A stretch of DNA of 64,000 nucleotides from Gnetum montanum (GCA_015680685.1 MNCI01025089.1:802543-866542), one strand, 5' to 3'. Positions 23,130 through 35,792 are shown, counted from the first letter of the stretch. Numbers and translations: made by a program. Notes: generated by a model from the sequence alone, not told the origin.

Positions 23130-24180
23130 TTAGGGAGAGTTGAAAATCCCTAAAAATTTTAAGCAAGAACCCCTTAAGTTAAAAGCTCTACCTACTGGCA
23201 TGGAATTTGAATTCTTAAAACATGGAAAGCTAGTAATCAATAATGCAAATCTTATTCTAGAACAAAAATAGATGTTATTGAATGTGGTTGAAAAATGGTC
23301 AACAACCTTTGCTTTGGCATATCCTAAACTCACAGGAACTAATCTTAGGATATGTGAGCATCTTATTTACACTAACTTGGCCATAAATCCAAAGAGGCAA
23401 CCATATAGGTGATTGAACCCCAAATTGAAGTAGATCATCAAAAGGGAAATTAAAAAACTACTCAAGATAGGGTTTATCTATTTCATTGTGGATAGTGAGT
23501 GGGTTTTTCCACTCATGATTGTCCCAAAGAAAGGGGGCAAGTGGTAGGCCTGCATTGATTTTCAATTGTTGAATATGGCAACATTTAAGGATCATTTTTC
23601 TCTATTGTTCATTGATCAGGTGTTGAACACCATATCTAGGAATTGCTATTATAGTTTTCTAGATGGTTATAGTGGCTATAACGAAATCTAGATCATGTCA
23701 AAGGACTAGGCCAAAACCAGATTCATAGGGCCTTGGAGAACCTTTGCATATTGCAAGATGCATTTTGGTTTATGCAATGCTCCTGTTACTTTTCAATGCC
23801 TTATATTAAGCATTTTTTAGCAAAAAATTAGTAGCAGAGTAAAATTCTTTATGGTTGACTTCTCCACTTATGGCACTACATTTGAGTAAGCCTTCAACCA
23901 CCTTGAGCAAGTACCTAAAAGATGTGTGAAAGCAAACTTGTGGCTAATTAGCCAAAGAGTCATCTATTGATCTAGAAAGGCATTGTATTGGGGCATAGAA
24001 TCTCACAAGCATGAATCAAGGTCAACCCTAAAAAGATAAGGGTCATCCATGAAATTACCCACCAATCGAAATCTATTAAAGATATTGGGTCATTCCTTGG
24101 ACACACTGGCTACTACTAGTGATTCATAGAGAATTTTTCTAAATTCACAAAATCATTGGTTAAGCTAACAAAGAAAGATG
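23130..24180 (+). pseudogene. Reverse transcriptase of element F
   Basis: The DNA-synthesis domain of Pol. Blocks in order: LKIGFIYFI (about 23462), PLMIVPKKGGKW (about 23511), ACIDFQLLN (about 23548), FSLL..DQVLNTIS (about 23597), YSFLDGYSGYNEI (about 23650), TRFIGPWRTFAYCKMHFGLCNAPVTFQ (about 23718), and the catalytic box FFMVDFSTYG at 23845-23874. Gypsy elements have M/V-D-D there, so the first catalytic aspartate has become valine. In-frame TAG/TAA codons mostly replace Gln or Trp codons. RNase H follows. Confidence 0.85.
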
Positions 24181-24279
24181 CTTCATTTATTTAGACCAAA
24201 GAATGTGAAAAAGAATTCCAATAGTTGAAGGAGAAACGTGTAGAAACTACAATTCTACAAGAACCTAAATGGTCTAGAT

Positions 24280-24665
24280 CATTTCATGTTATGATGGATG
24301 CATCAAATTATGCCTGGGGGTTGTGCTAATGTAGTTGGATGATAAGAAATGTTCATATTACATCCACTATGCAAGCTAAAGCATTGTGGGTGCACAACCA
24401 AACTACACCACCACAAAAAAAGAATTGATGGTAGTGGTGTTTGCTCTAGAGAAGTTCAGACACTATGTGTTTGGATACAAAGTGTTTGTGCACATGGATC
24501 ATAATGCCATTTTCTTCCTCATGAACAAGCTAATGATGATCCCTTGTGTCATACAATGGCTAGTGATCTTATAGGAATTCAATCCTATGATGGTAAATTA
24601 GAATGGAACTAAGAATGTGGTTGTTAACCACTTGTCTCAGTTGTGATGGGACAACAAAGAGGAGG
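24280..24665 (+). pseudogene. RNase H of element F
   Basis: It starts at a MMDASNYAWG block, the DAS motif of gypsy RNase H. It continues through KKELMVVVFALEKFRHYVFG (about 24419) and VFVHMDHNAIFFLMNK (about 24486), then a degraded QWLVIL..EF. Positions correspond to the connection after RT in typical gypsy Pol. The stretch 24386-24574 is open; stops lie on each side. Confidence 0.8.
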
Positions 24666-24889
24666 AAAGCCCACTATCTGATTTATTTCTTGATGAACTC
24701 CTCTTTTTCAAGGCTATAATTGAATAATTGCTCACTAAGCCTAAACAATACTATGACCACTTAAGAGATGCCATAGGGGTTGGACTAAAAAAACAATAGT
24801 TTCTTCACCAAGTGAAACACTTCATAAAGATCAATAAAGACCCCTACAAGGTTTGTGTTGATGGCCTAGTTTGTTGGCATGTCCGTGAT

Positions 24890-25990
24890 GCTAATCAATT
24901 GCTTATTCTCTAGGAAATTCATGGGGATACTTGTGGGGGCCACTATGTTGGGAGATGCACAAGCATTAAAATCTTGATTCTAGGGTATTATTAGCCAAAA
25001 ATATTCAAGGATGCTCACCAATTTATCCACTCTTGTGAATATTGGCAATGACATGGTGGAATGACTACTTGAATGGAGGGATCTCAATAGTTAACCTAAC
25101 CACTAGAATCCTTCAACATTTGGGGCATTGATTTCATGGGTTCCATCATGCCCATGTCGAATGGAAAGGTGTACATCATAGTCACTATTGACTATTGTAT
25201 AAAATCGGTAGAAGTAATAACTGTCACCAATTGTACATCTTCGACTACTACTCAATTTGTACAATTGAATGTTGTAAATAGGTTTGGTCTACCACAAGCA
25301 TTAATTTATAATAATGGAACCCACTTTACAAGCACTACCTTTTAGAAGATTATGTAATACTTGGGGGTTGAGCATAAGCTAATAACACCCTACCACCCCC
25401 AAGCCAATGGTCAATCTAAGGTTACAAATAGGAAAATCACAAAGATCTTAACTAGGGTAGTTAGCAAATATAGGAGAGATTGGAGCACAAAACTCAATGA
25501 TGGTCCTTAGGCCTACTGCTCAACATGGAAACTTCCTATAGGATATTCTCCCTATGAGCTCGTGTATGAAAAATTGCCAATACTTTCTATTCAATTCTAG
25601 CTCCATACACTTTCAATAACCTATGACTTTGACCTTGACTTAAGTCTAGCACAAAAAGAAATATTAATAAATCTCAACTTGCTAAATGAAAACTAATTAG
25701 TGGCCTTGCCATCTAATGAGTTTCATAAGGCATTTAACAAAAAGTGCCATGACCTTAGAATTAGGAAAGTCAAATTTCAACTAGGAGATAAGGTCCTCTA
25801 TTGGAAACCCACACACATACCTTAACAAACTAAGTTCCAAACACTTTTTGAAGGATCCTATATCATTTACAAGACTTTCCCATTTAGGGCCATGTTAATC
25901 TACAAACTTGAGAGCCTAGATAAGAAGCAATTGGTCAACACACAACAAGTCAAACCTTTCCACAAGCCTAATCAAGCCAAAGCAACAAAC
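24890..25990 (+). pseudogene. Integrase of element F
   Basis: The domain that would insert the cDNA into the genome. The N-terminal HHCC zinc region is seen as EIHGDTCGGHYVGR...FIHSCEYWQ, with the last cysteine lost. The catalytic core begins WGIDFMG (about 25121), continues with RFGLPQALIYNNGTHF (about 25280), where the second catalytic Asp (DNG) is Asn, and PYHPQANGQSKVTNRKI (about 25390), where the catalytic Glu (NGQAE) is Lys. Both losses fit G-to-A change. A GDKVLYW-like C-terminal block lies near 25787. No chromodomain follows. Confidence 0.85.
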
Positions 25991-26019
25991 ACCTCATTAG
26001 ATGAACAACCATGCTCAAT

Positions 26020-27992
26020 CTTTTAGATCTCCTTCTTTTCACTTAGTCATGGTGGAGATGGCCATCCATGCTAACTATATCAGTAGCTCCTTAGTTTTTC
26101 ATCTTTTTGTTTTACACCTTGTTATTTTTACAACTTTTTATTTTACACATTCTTTTTCTTACATCTTTTTGGTTTTACATTTTTAACTTTTCAAAAAAAA
26201 ATTTTACAACATTGCTAGTACATTTTATTTTTCTTAAATATTTTACAATTTCTTGTGTATTTTCCTTTATTTTGGATGTGATTTTCTTAGTGTGTTTTAA
26301 TAATAATAACATGCCTTATTACAAAACTAGGTATAGTGTGGTTTGTTTGACGTGGACATGTGCTATCTGGTTATTTCATTGTTGGTGTTTGGATTCTAGT
26401 TTTGAATTTTGTTATTGATAACTAGGACATGGTTTCTTTTTCATAAAATAGGCAATGAGTCCACAACATCCATCCATCTACAAAATCTACGGTTTTTCTT
26501 GTTGTAGAAGTATGAGGTTCTTTTCTCATTAATAAAACTTTAATGAACTTGTGACCTTGGTAGTTTTCAAATTTGCAAAGAATGAATAGGATATGATTTC
26601 AAAGGGACTCGGTACTCTTTTTTCTTTTTTGCTTACTTGGGTGCATGCGTCTTTTAATGGATTTATTACCATTCTGTGTTGACCAATAACAAGAAGTTGA
26701 GTAAGTCTTTGCATGCTGTGATTTCCATTCCAAAAAAAAATGATGAGAATTCAAAGCACATCCATTAGACAAAATAAATGGACTACAAGAATTGGTTATG
26801 GGACTAGAAAGAAATGTTACCCATGCTTGAAGGTTCCCACTAACTAAGGCCCTTTCTCACTTCCTGCTTCTCTTTTCTTCTTCAATAAGAAATGGTGGTT
26901 GTTCTGTGGGAGCACTCTTTTATCTCAAGAAGGTGGACTAGTCTTAGAATAGTGATGCAAAGTCACTAAACGTGTTGGTTTTTGTCTGGACTAAGGATGG
27001 ACTTTATTAGGTTATTTACCCATAAAATTCACAAAGGACTTCATGTGACCTTAATTGGAAACTCCATTCCACACACACACTCTCTCATCTATCTATAATT
27101 TCCATATCTCAGCTCACTACCAATTTTATGTTCTTGTTGGATGTCTTGGTTTGATGTGTTGAAATTCTTAGGTAGTTTCTTTTAGGTTTTTTGTACTTAA
27201 CTTTTCATGACCGTTAATCATCCATTGGGCCCACAGACTCCTCGGTTTGAAGTTATGCAAGGGAAATCAAGGGCATGTGCTTACTTTCGGGAGCATACAC
27301 TTACATACCTTTTAGTTGGGTTAGTTAAGTTCTTTATCCTTAGACATCCTCACAATAAAATCCTTTTTCATGCCTCATTAATGACATTTAATTATGCACA
27401 TCTTGACAACATTTTTCAGTGAAATCCTCTTTTTATTGTTGTGAATTCTTTAACTATCTTCAAGCACTTTATCATATTTGGTCTTTTAAAAATTTAATAA
27501 TGGACTGCTTATCCATTTCAGCCTATTTTTTAGTCTCATGCTAACACAATTAAATAAATCAATCCACCATAATCACAACCTAGCCAAGTGTAACTACTGA
27601 TGAGACAAGGTACCTAAAAGCTATACATTACACATTACACACTAATTCATGATTTTGTTGTGATTGCAGTGGAGATTGCAAACTAGAAGTTGGACTATCT
27701 TCACCAAAGGATAAGTAGTAGCACCATGCTACAAGGACCCTTCATGATCAATGAATCTTCTCCCTCACTCTACAACTACTAGAGGAGTTGGATGTCATTT
27801 TTGTTCATGGTGTTCAATCCTATTGTCATGAACATCCACTTTTTTAAAAAATTATAAATCTATACACTTGGGCACTTAGAGTCTGTCTATTCCATCTAAG
27901 TTAGTTTCCATGTTAGTTAATAATCCTATACCTTTCCAATATTTTGTAAAGAAATTTTTCCTCCTCTTGTTCACTCGAGGATGAGTTTTCAT
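26020..27992 (+). mobile_element. 3' untranslated region of element F
   Basis: About 2 kb of non-coding sequence between integrase and the 3' LTR. It opens with TTAGTCATGGTGG (26043) followed by a T-rich stretch (26090-26280). The segment 26700-26900 aligns with 39130-39350 of element G (GGGAATTCAAAGCACA, ATGTTACCCATGC, AAGGCCCTT). Small ORFs here look accidental. Confidence 0.6.
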
Positions 27993-28007
27993 TTAGTCAT
28001 GGGGGTA
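27993..28007 (+). other. Polypurine tract of element F
   Basis: TTAGTCATGGGGGTA immediately precedes TGATGA of the 3' LTR. The place matches TTAGTCATGGCAATA before the 3' LTR of G at 40744. Confidence 0.6.
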
Positions 28008-28877
28008 TGATGAATTGTATTTGATCTGGTTTTGATATTAAAGCCTTGATATCAGATACAAAATATTGAGTTCGAAGATGTGATGTTGGATATCAAATAT
28101 CATGGGGTGTATGATGACCTATAAATATAGGGTTTGGGCACATGGTTTGTGATAATTTTTTGTTATAGCATAGTAGAGCTCTTAAAATTTCCTTTTCCCA
28201 AAGTTACAATATTTTCCAAAGTGTCCATAGCAAGAGTCATTGAGTGTATAGATATTTATTTGAGCACTATTGTACTTAAGCATGACAATGTGTAAGCAAT
28301 AAAGATGAGCTTTCTAATCAAACCTTGTAGCACCTTAGCTAGCTTAAATATTTTATTCATGCATTTAATGTTTTATGTAATTTCATTTAATACTACCAAG
28401 TAATTAATCTAAAATAAGCTATCTAGATTAAATAGAAGTTAATTAAGCACATAAATGCAACCACTTCAAGCATGCATATGACACTTGGTAATCATAGCAA
28501 TGCTTAATGTTTGGTAATCCAGCAGCATTATATGTGTTTAGGATGTGCACATAAAGTGGGAATAGATACTTATGTTAGGATAGTTAATTATTAATTAGTA
28601 ATTAGATTAGTTTAATTGATTTATAAATTGAGTTTTCACCTAATGTTAATTGTAGATGAATAAAATAAAAAATAAAAAAAATCATGTATCTCAATTACAC
28701 TTAACCATATAATTAAGCTTCACAAGTGTATTTGAGAAGATAATGATTATCATGGTTAACTTTCACATCCTAGAACTAGTATACTTAGGAACTTAAGTTG
28801 TATAGAATTTGGCTAGATCATGCATGAACACTTGTGATTTGTATGGTTGGGCATTGGGGGTACCTCGCCACTCATTA
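28008..28877 (+). repeat. 3' LTR of element F
   Basis: It begins TGATGAATTG and ends CACTCATTA (the canonical CA is changed to TA). It shares the GATATC words, CCTATAAATATAGG (about 28121), CCAAAGTGTCCATAGCAAGA and GCAATAAAGATGAGC with the 5' LTR, with scattered substitutions. Confidence 0.85.
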
Positions 28878-28882
28878 GAAAC

Positions 28883-30635
28883 CTTGCATAATTAGACCTA
28901 TCCTTCTATCCAAAGTTTGGACATTGTTGGTTTAGAGCATAGGAAGTGGATTGTTGGGATGAGTTAGGAGATGCATTACCTGATGGTGATCCTCACCTCT
29001 CTACTTATTTTGTATATTTTGTTACTATAGTAATGGTTCTATGTCCTTTCCCTTATTTTATTTCCATCCTTCCTTGTATGTAGGTTCTTATAGGCCACAT
29101 AGTCTGGATTATTACTCACCTCAATTACCTCCTTGATGTTGTTAGTTTGTGAGAAGGCTTGAATTAGTGATCGAGGCTATAGGTAGTAAAGTTTTGACAT
29201 GATAAAGTCATTTAATACTTCTCAAAAGATGGCCAAGAGGTGATTTTTAGTAATAGGCTCTAGAATATCATTGAGTTTTGACTTCCACCTTTGAATGAAC
29301 CTTTTGACTAATTCAAGTGGTCCTTGCTTCACCTTCATTAGTTGATCCAATGTGGTGTCTAGCTTCAAGTTGTATCTGAAGTGGTTGATAAATTGGATTG
29401 TTAAGTCTTCAAAAGAAGAGCTAGAATCTCTATGCAAGGATCCAAACCAATGTAGATATTTACCCTTGAGGGACATGGGAAAAATCCTTAGTATCATATG
29501 AGGCCAAGGTTGTAGGAAGAGGCACTTAGACCAAAAGGTAACCAAGTGTATATTGGGATCTCCTTCCTTATAGTATTTGATGAAGTTTGGTAATGAATAA
29601 TAGGTCTTATAGGATCATCTTAATAGAATTCTATAATATTGACCATTTGAGTTTTACTAGCCTTGAGTTTTGTAGCTTTTCAATAATGTATTGGATCATG
29701 TGGAAGACTTGATCTAAGCCTTGGAGTATCATTATGAGTTGTAGTGCTTGTGTTGATGGTTGAGGAGGAATTTTGAAGGCTTAGGGCTATGTGATGGATT
29801 ACGATATAGAAGGAAGAGGCTTAGTCATTACAGTGGAAGGTGGGCTAAATAAAAAAAGATGTTTGTGTTAGTATTTAAGGCACAAATGAGATAAAGGGGA
29901 TGTGTGATCCCCAGGGTACTTGCGATCCCACCGTGGATCCCATCTAGATGGTAGGAGGATTAGTGGCAGTAACAACCACTAATGATGGCTGCACAAACTA
30001 AGGGTATGTAGCAAATGACATGGAGAAGTGAAAAGCTGTGGATTATGGCATTGATTATGTTTGGTATGCTACAATAAATAATGTCAATCCAAACATGGTT
30101 GGATAAGTTGGAACAAAAGTGATGGGATATATGCTATAGAAAAGGTGAAGGGGATTGAGATGGATTTGATGGTCTTAGGGGTGGCTTATTGGAAAAGCAC
30201 ATTGAAGATGTTTTCAGATTCAAACTTTGCCCCAAATTCATCTTATTTCTCTTGCTACTCACATGAGCTAGCCTTCTCATCTACCTCTTCCATCTTAATG
30301 AATTGAGACAAAATGCATGCATGGTTGTCATTGAGGGGTATCTGGTCATATGGGGAAGAAATATATTCCTTTCCATTGTGTCATATGAGTTCAAATTTTC
30401 TCTTGGCCTCTACTTTATTCTATAAAATTAGCATGTTAGTCTAAATTTTTGCACAAATGAGGTTATAATTATCTTTATTTATGATCAAGAATCTAGGAAT
30501 TTGCCTCATAAGTCTTAAAGATTGCCTACATTCTACTACGGTAGGGTCCTTGGGATCATAAACCTTCATGACTTGTTGGCTGGACTCATTATCAATGAAG
30601 TTGAAAGGTAAGATAGTCAACTAATTAAATGACAT
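28883..30635 (-). pseudogene. 5' gag of minus-strand T element E3
   Basis: A minus-strand gag beginning at the ATG at 30635 (MSFN, then LTILPFNFID). It contains the conserved VYDPKDPTVVECRQSLRLM block, matching VVHIYDTKDPIVAEHRQLLR of E1. An open 107-codon segment (29545-29222) carries the Retrotrans_gag core: CLFLQPWPHMILRIFPMSL, KGKYLHWFGSLHRDSSSSFE and FIQRWKSKLNDILEPITK. It is the best-preserved T-family capsid core in the window. It is cut at 28883 by element F and resumes at 18821. In-frame stops outside the core inactivate it. Confidence 0.8.
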
Positions 30636-31139
30636 GTTGAAAATTGAGTTTTTTAAAGATCTTTTACTACTTTTAGTGAAAACGTAGTAAGTAGGATAAT
30701 CTACTAATGCAATTGGCTAAAAATAGAAAGGTAGTGTAAAATGGTTGCTAGGTGGTGAAAATGGGAAAAAGGAAAAGTGCTTTATCTACTAGAAAAAAAC
30801 ATATGCTATAGTAAGCAAGGTGTTATAGTAGACAAGGTGTTGCAATAGGAATGGGGTTTTAATAGGAATGGTATTCTAGTGGATGGGTGTTGTGAAATTG
30901 TAGCAAAACCCAACTCTATCACTACCACTACATGAAAGCCTATGGGAGAATGTTTGGATAGTAGGTGTTGGATTTAATGGAACGATGAAACAATGAAAAC
31001 ATAGTAGACTTGGTATTTGGAAAATTTTGAAATGGATTTATCACCAAGAATTTCGATGAAGGCCCTGCTTCTAGAGCTAGAAAACTATTGGTGCTGGAAG
31101 TTTTAGTTTTTGAAATAGAAGCCAAAAGATTTGGGTGCT
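30636..31139 (-). mobile_element. Probable E3 leader at the head-to-head junction with E2
   Basis: Non-coding sequence upstream of E3 gag on the minus strand. It contains short direct repeats (AAGGTGTT...AGTAGACAAGGTGTT, about 30815-30845; AATAGGAATGG twice, about 30846-30870). The E3 5' LTR itself is not recognisable, and from 31140 the sequence is the LTR end of plus-strand E2. Confidence 0.4.
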
Positions 31140-31387
31140 AGAATAGTTTTAAAGTTTCATTTTTCTTGTGTAATATGCATTTTCTTTTCATTTTACAAAT
31201 TTGTAATTTTTGGCATTATATTTTCTTAACTCTCCATTTTGCATTTTGTAAGTCCATCAGCAATCTGCTAGACCATCTAGGGCATCTCAAATTCAAATTT
31301 TTTGGAGGCCCTAAGGTTTCAAAATTGAAGCTACTATACTAGATCCATCAATTTTCTAGTGATCAATTTTTTTAGTTGTAATAGTTT
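31140..31387 (+). mobile_element. Truncated 5' LTR of T-family element E2
   Basis: It aligns with the last part of the LTR at 58270-58505: TTACAAATTTGTAATTTT, TTTTCTTAACTCTCCATTTTG, GGAGGCCCTAAGG and CTAGTGATCAATTTTTTTAG. The close match to 58270-58505, and the weaker match to 1-151 and 60340-60473, pairs it with the LTR at 56961-58505 as the two ends of one element. The upstream part is missing. Confidence 0.7.
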
Positions 31388-31408
31388 TCTGGCATTGGAA
31401 GGAGGGTC
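31388..31408 (+). other. Candidate primer-binding site of E2
   Basis: TCTGGCATTGGAAGGAGGG follows the LTR end, equivalent to 152-170 in E1. Confidence 0.5.
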
Positions 31409-31511
31409 TCAACCTAATTTCTTCATAAAATTTGTCTTCCCCATAGCCAACATTGCAGGTTGAAAGCCTTTTCCTAATTTTTTGTAGCCAAAACTTTGAA
31501 GAACCAATGTT

Positions 31512-31553
<42 letters not shown>

Positions 31554-32178
31554 NCTCTCTCTCTCTCTCCCCCCCCCTTTTGTGACAAACACTACAACAT
31601 GGAAGTTGTAGGTGGTTATGTGTTGGTTTTTCATAGCAACTGCTATGCATTTTTTAGCCCAAAGTTAGCATTGAAACCTTTGATTATTTTTTCTTTTTAC
31701 TTTCAATTTTTTTGAATTTCCAAAGTGGATGGTGTAATCCTTCTAAAAACCATCAAACATTTGGAAGTTAGCTTTCCCCCATCTTTCCTAGCTAGGAAAA
31801 TTAGCAACCTACTAAAACTAAGTTTCATTGTAAAGACACTAGCTTTTTAGTTTGAGTTTTAGCCTTCCCCCCCCTCATCAATGTTGGAATAGAGAGGTGT
31901 GAGATTTTCACAATCTCATTCCATTTCATTTTCCCATTCCATACCTAGTGTTGAGGCAATTAAGGGGCCAGTGTAGGTGAGACTTCTTACCAACTTTCCC
32001 AGCATTCTATTTTTGGTAAAGGGGTAAACCCACCTAACCCCTCACTTACTAATTATATAAAGTTCTCCATTTTCAATATTTTTTGTTCCTTTAAGAAATT
32101 TTAAATGCTAGTTATTACCATTTACTTCAATTTTTTCCTTTTATAGTGTGTTTCAAGCCATTTTTAATGAAATAGTCA
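31409..32178 (+). mobile_element. E2 5' leader
   Basis: Non-coding leader with homopyrimidine tracts, including the CT microsatellite at 31513-31569 and C-runs at 31569 and 31870. No gene is seen. The ORF reading through the CT repeat is an artefact of the simple repeat. Confidence 0.5.
31513..31569. repeat. (CT)n microsatellite
   Basis: About 28 CT dinucleotides with one ambiguous base (N) at 31554, then a C-run. The true length may be misassembled. Confidence 0.95.
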
Positions 32179-34695
32179 TGTCTCTCCCACTATCGACCAA
32201 GTTGCCTTATAACTACATGCACAGTGGGTTAGATCAATAACACATGAGGGGCTATGATCCCAAAGACCTTGCTGTAATGGAATGTAAGAAATATCTTAGA
32301 TTTAGGGAACAAAGTCTTGGATTCATAGTGATAATTGATGAACATTATAACTTCATTTATGCCAAGATCTAGGTTGGCATGCTAATCCCATAAGCAAAAG
32401 TAGAGGCCAAGAGAGAATTTGAGCTCATCGATTGTGATTGAAAGAAGTATATTCCTTCCCCCTATGACCAAATAGCCCTCAATGATATCTACGCTAGCAT
32501 CTTAGCCCTTCTCATTGAGGTTGATAAAGACAACTAAAAAGATACCTTCAAGGGGCAACCAGAGGAGGATGATGAATTTAGGGTAGAGTTTGAGCCTAAA
32601 AATCTTGTGGAGGGACTTTTCCAATAAGTGACTCCCAAGGCCATAGTATCCACCTCTACCTCCTTTGTCTTTTCCTTTGTCACATCTAACTACGTTAACC
32701 CCCATCATACTTTACCATGTTCAGGCCTATGCCAATCATCACTACACACCAAGCATAATTGGTGTCATAGCCAACCACCTTTCATTTCTCCATGTCCCTT
32801 ACCACCCAACCTAGTTCAATTCAACTTATGATAATTGTAGCTACTACCATTAGCCCATTGATGAGCCATGTAGGATCCACTATGAAATCCGAAGTAAGTC
32901 AAGGGTCATACACCCCATTTATCCCATTTGTGCCTCAAGTACTAAGACAAACATCCTTTTCCTTATTTGGCCCACAAGCTATGATCATAACATAATAATT
33001 CCCTTCTATATTGTAATCCATAGCAAAGCCACAAGCCTCACAACAAATAAAACACCCATATGTGAAAGCCTCATATCCAATGATGCCACCATAGGGCCTA
33101 GATCAAGCCTTCCAGATGATCCAAAACCTAATAGAGGAGTTAGAGAGGCTTAAAGCCTCTACTTTCCAAACTATTAAGATTATGGGTTTCTACCAAGACT
33201 TTTCCATTAGTCTTGTGGTCCCATCCTTGACACATACACCTAGTGTCCATATCTCCTAGTTTAGAAAAAATAACAAAGAAGGTGACCCTAATGCTCACCT
33301 TAAAATCTTCAAATCTAAGTGTTTGCTATTATAGCCATGGCCTTATACTATCATGAGGATTTTTCCTAGGTCCTTGACTAGGAATGCACTTGATTGGTAC
33401 CACACACTACCTAGAGGATCCATATCCTCTCTAGAGGACTAATAGCCTAGTTTGTCAACCGCATCAACTATAACTTGAAGCCTGACACCATAGTTGATCA
33501 AGTCATGAAGGTTAAGTAGGAATCCCTAGAACATGTACAAAAGTTCATTCAATGATGGAATGGATTGTTGAATGAAATATCAGAACCCATTACTGAGGCC
33601 CACCTTTTAGCCATATTCAAAGGGACAGTGAACAACTTTATCAAGTAAAAAATTTACTATCTTGATCCACAATCACTTAGCTAAGCATTTTTTCCAAATC
33701 AAGAATATAGAGGATGGTGTGGAGGCTAGTCATGACTCAACCTACATAGCATATAAAAATCAAAATACATGAAGGGACAAGAAAAAGAATAAAAAAAAAA
33801 CAATGTGGTTGTAGTAATAGTGACTAAAGGAGCAAAGATCACTAACTAGGGGCCAAGGAACAGCCCACCCGAGGCCCTCACTAACAACCATGATAACCAA
33901 CTATTAACCTCTAGGGCCACTGCATTAAGTATAGTTAGACCTAGTTTTGAGCAAAAGAATTAAAGCATATACACTACCATACCTTTGAAACTATTGAAGA
34001 GTGGATGCATGTAGTATAAGCAAATGATCATAGTTACTTAAAAGAAGCACAAGAAACTATGCAAAATAGCCAAGGACCCCACTCAAGCAATAAAGGATGA
34101 TCCCTAATTATCTAGGTACTTAAAACTAGACCACTTTTGCCACTATTACCAACTGCTTAGTCATAAGATAGACTTCTACCTTATGCTGAAGGATGATTTG
34201 TAGAAGAAGATAGATAGAAGAGAGTTGTTCTTAGATGCTTCCAACTCGATTTGATCCCAAAATCAATTAATGCAAGTATACAGTGATTCATTGAATGCTC
34301 ATAATAGCCCATATGTTATTCTAGCATTCAACATTGATGACAATCAGAGATTAGTGAGGGAACTATTCATGATTCAAGTACCCACTCATGATGAAAGGGC
34401 CTCTTTAGCTTCCACTAGCGCAAGGCCCCCTTGCATTTTGAGAGTACCATTGAAGGTTCCTCTAAGAGAACCTTTTCTCATTAGGGTGCCCTAGCCTAAC
34501 ACAAGTGAACTAGCTCTAGCCTAACCAACTAACATGATCACACAACAACCTCTTGTAGTGACCAATGCTACCAGCTCTTCCTCACAACCAATGACTGTTA
34601 ATCAAAAGACTTCAATGAAGTGAAAGAAGAACCATAAGCAAATGTCTGGCAATAAGGGTGACAAGCACATGGAGGAATGAAAGGAAGTGGATCCA
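32179..34695 (+). pseudogene. 5' part of gag of E2
   Basis: This starts at ATG 32179 (MSLPLSTKLPYNYMHSGLDQ). A shared YDPKDLAVMECKKYLRF block matches E1 and E3. The capsid core is near 33290-33620 (NAHLKIFKSKCLLL, RIFPRSLTRNALDWYHTL). A degenerate knuckle block at about 34110-34220 (YLKLDHFCHYYQLLSHK, LKDDL) matches E1 at 3030. It is cut at about 34700 by element G and resumes near 41735 in register with E1 gag at about 3628. Many TAG/TAA codons and frameshifts are present. Confidence 0.75.
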
Positions 34696-34701
34696 CTAAA
34701 C

Positions 34702-35667
34702 TCAACTTTTTGGTTGGCTCTGATATCTTAACTTCGATATCCTAGCCCTGATAACAAGTCTCTGATAACAAGGCTCCAAGATCAAGGCTCTGATAACAAG
34801 GTCATGTCAGTGAGGCCCCATTGACATAGTCAGTCCCATCGACATGACCTTGTTGATGCATCATTTAATGAGTTGATGAGGCCTCGTCGACACATCCTAG
34901 CAGTAAAATCTATAAATACATGATCATAGTTGTGTTTATGTAATTTTTTGGTTAATAGAGTAGTTGAAATATTGCAGTTTTATTTTGTAATATTAGAGAA
35001 TAGTTAGTGAGTGCCCATAGTATGGATCTAAGTTAGTTTTACAACATCTTATTTGAGTGGCAATGTACCTGGACACATTCCATGAATGACAATAAGATCA
35101 AGAGTGATTCTTATTCATTGTAGCACTTTGAGTTAGATTAAATTTACTTCTAATGTAATTTATATTCCATGTACTTAGTTAATATTTATGTTTTCATGCG
35201 TATTAATGAATTGGTGGAATGAGTGCAACTAGTTTCAAATGTAAACACATATGCTCTTGGTAATCCCAGTAGCATTATTGCTTAGTTCACCTAGTAGCAT
35301 AGTGCTTGGTAATCCCAATAGTGGATATGTGGATTCAGGATATGTATGACAAGTTGGAAATAGACACTCATCACCTGTAGGCTAGTCTAGACATTACTTT
35401 CCATTATTAATTAGTTTAAATATTTGATTTCTTTATTATCATTAGGAGTAGCATAAGGCTACAACAAAATCAAGAATCATATGGCTCACTTTGGACTAAA
35501 CCATATGTGACAAAGGTACCACCAGTCCAAGTGGGAAGACAACGAACTGCAATTAAGGCATAATGATCTAGATGCCACAACTATTCCCATCCATGAATTC
35601 AACTAGATCATGTATGAATGCTTGTGATTTGTATGGTTGGGCATAGGGTGTACCTCACTACTCATCA
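34702..35667 (+). repeat. 5' LTR of element G
   Basis: It matches 40796-41714 from TTTTTGGTTGGCT to CACT(C)ATCA. The U3 has tandem CTGATAACAAGGCT-like words (34760-34805) and GTCGACA / CATCGACATGACC words (34835-34900). CTATAAATACATG at about 34911 is the TATA-like site. The expected TGATGAG start seen at 40759 is absent. Confidence 0.8.
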
Positions 35668-35668
35668 T

Positions 35669-35686
35669 TGGTGCCATTGCCAGGGA
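35669..35686 (+). other. Primer-binding site of G
   Basis: TGGTGCCATTGCCAGGGA lies two bases after the LTR end. It closely resembles the tRNA-Asp-complementary PBS of many plant Ty3/gypsy elements (TGGCGCCGTTGCCGGGGA); the tRNA assignment rests on that family knowledge. Confidence 0.7.
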
Positions 35687-35792
35687 TGGTGCTAGTTATC
35701 TAGATTAGTTATATCATATGTGATCATTGTAAATGCATTAACGATTTATATTTTAGAAAATATTAAGTCACACACATCATTAACTAACAAAA

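Larger units (their letters stand above)
18827..28877 (+). mobile_element. Full-length A-family Ty3/gypsy element F
   Basis: This 10.05-kb element has two LTRs (18827-19710 and 28008-28877), a PBS remnant, gag, protease, RT, RNase H, integrase, a 2-kb 3' untranslated region and a polypurine tract, in the order typical of Ty3/gypsy. It is flanked by GCAAC (18822-18826) and GAAAC (28878-28882), a 5-bp target duplication with one change. It sits inside the gag of minus-strand E3, whose halves resume on either side. The LTRs are clearly diverged and every coding domain carries stops, so the insertion is old and inactive. Confidence 0.85.

Noticed and set aside
25780-25990. Chromodomain at the C-terminus of F integrase
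   Set aside because: The sequence ends shortly after a GDKVLYW-like block with no chromodomain motifs, so F is not called a chromovirus.
26107-26418. 103-codon Phe-rich frame after the F integrase
   Set aside because: Produced by the T-rich 3' untranslated stretch; not conserved in element G.
31356-31634. Open frame through the CT microsatellite (Arg-Glu repeats)
   Set aside because: A dinucleotide repeat gives an open frame by composition alone, and an ambiguous base lies inside.
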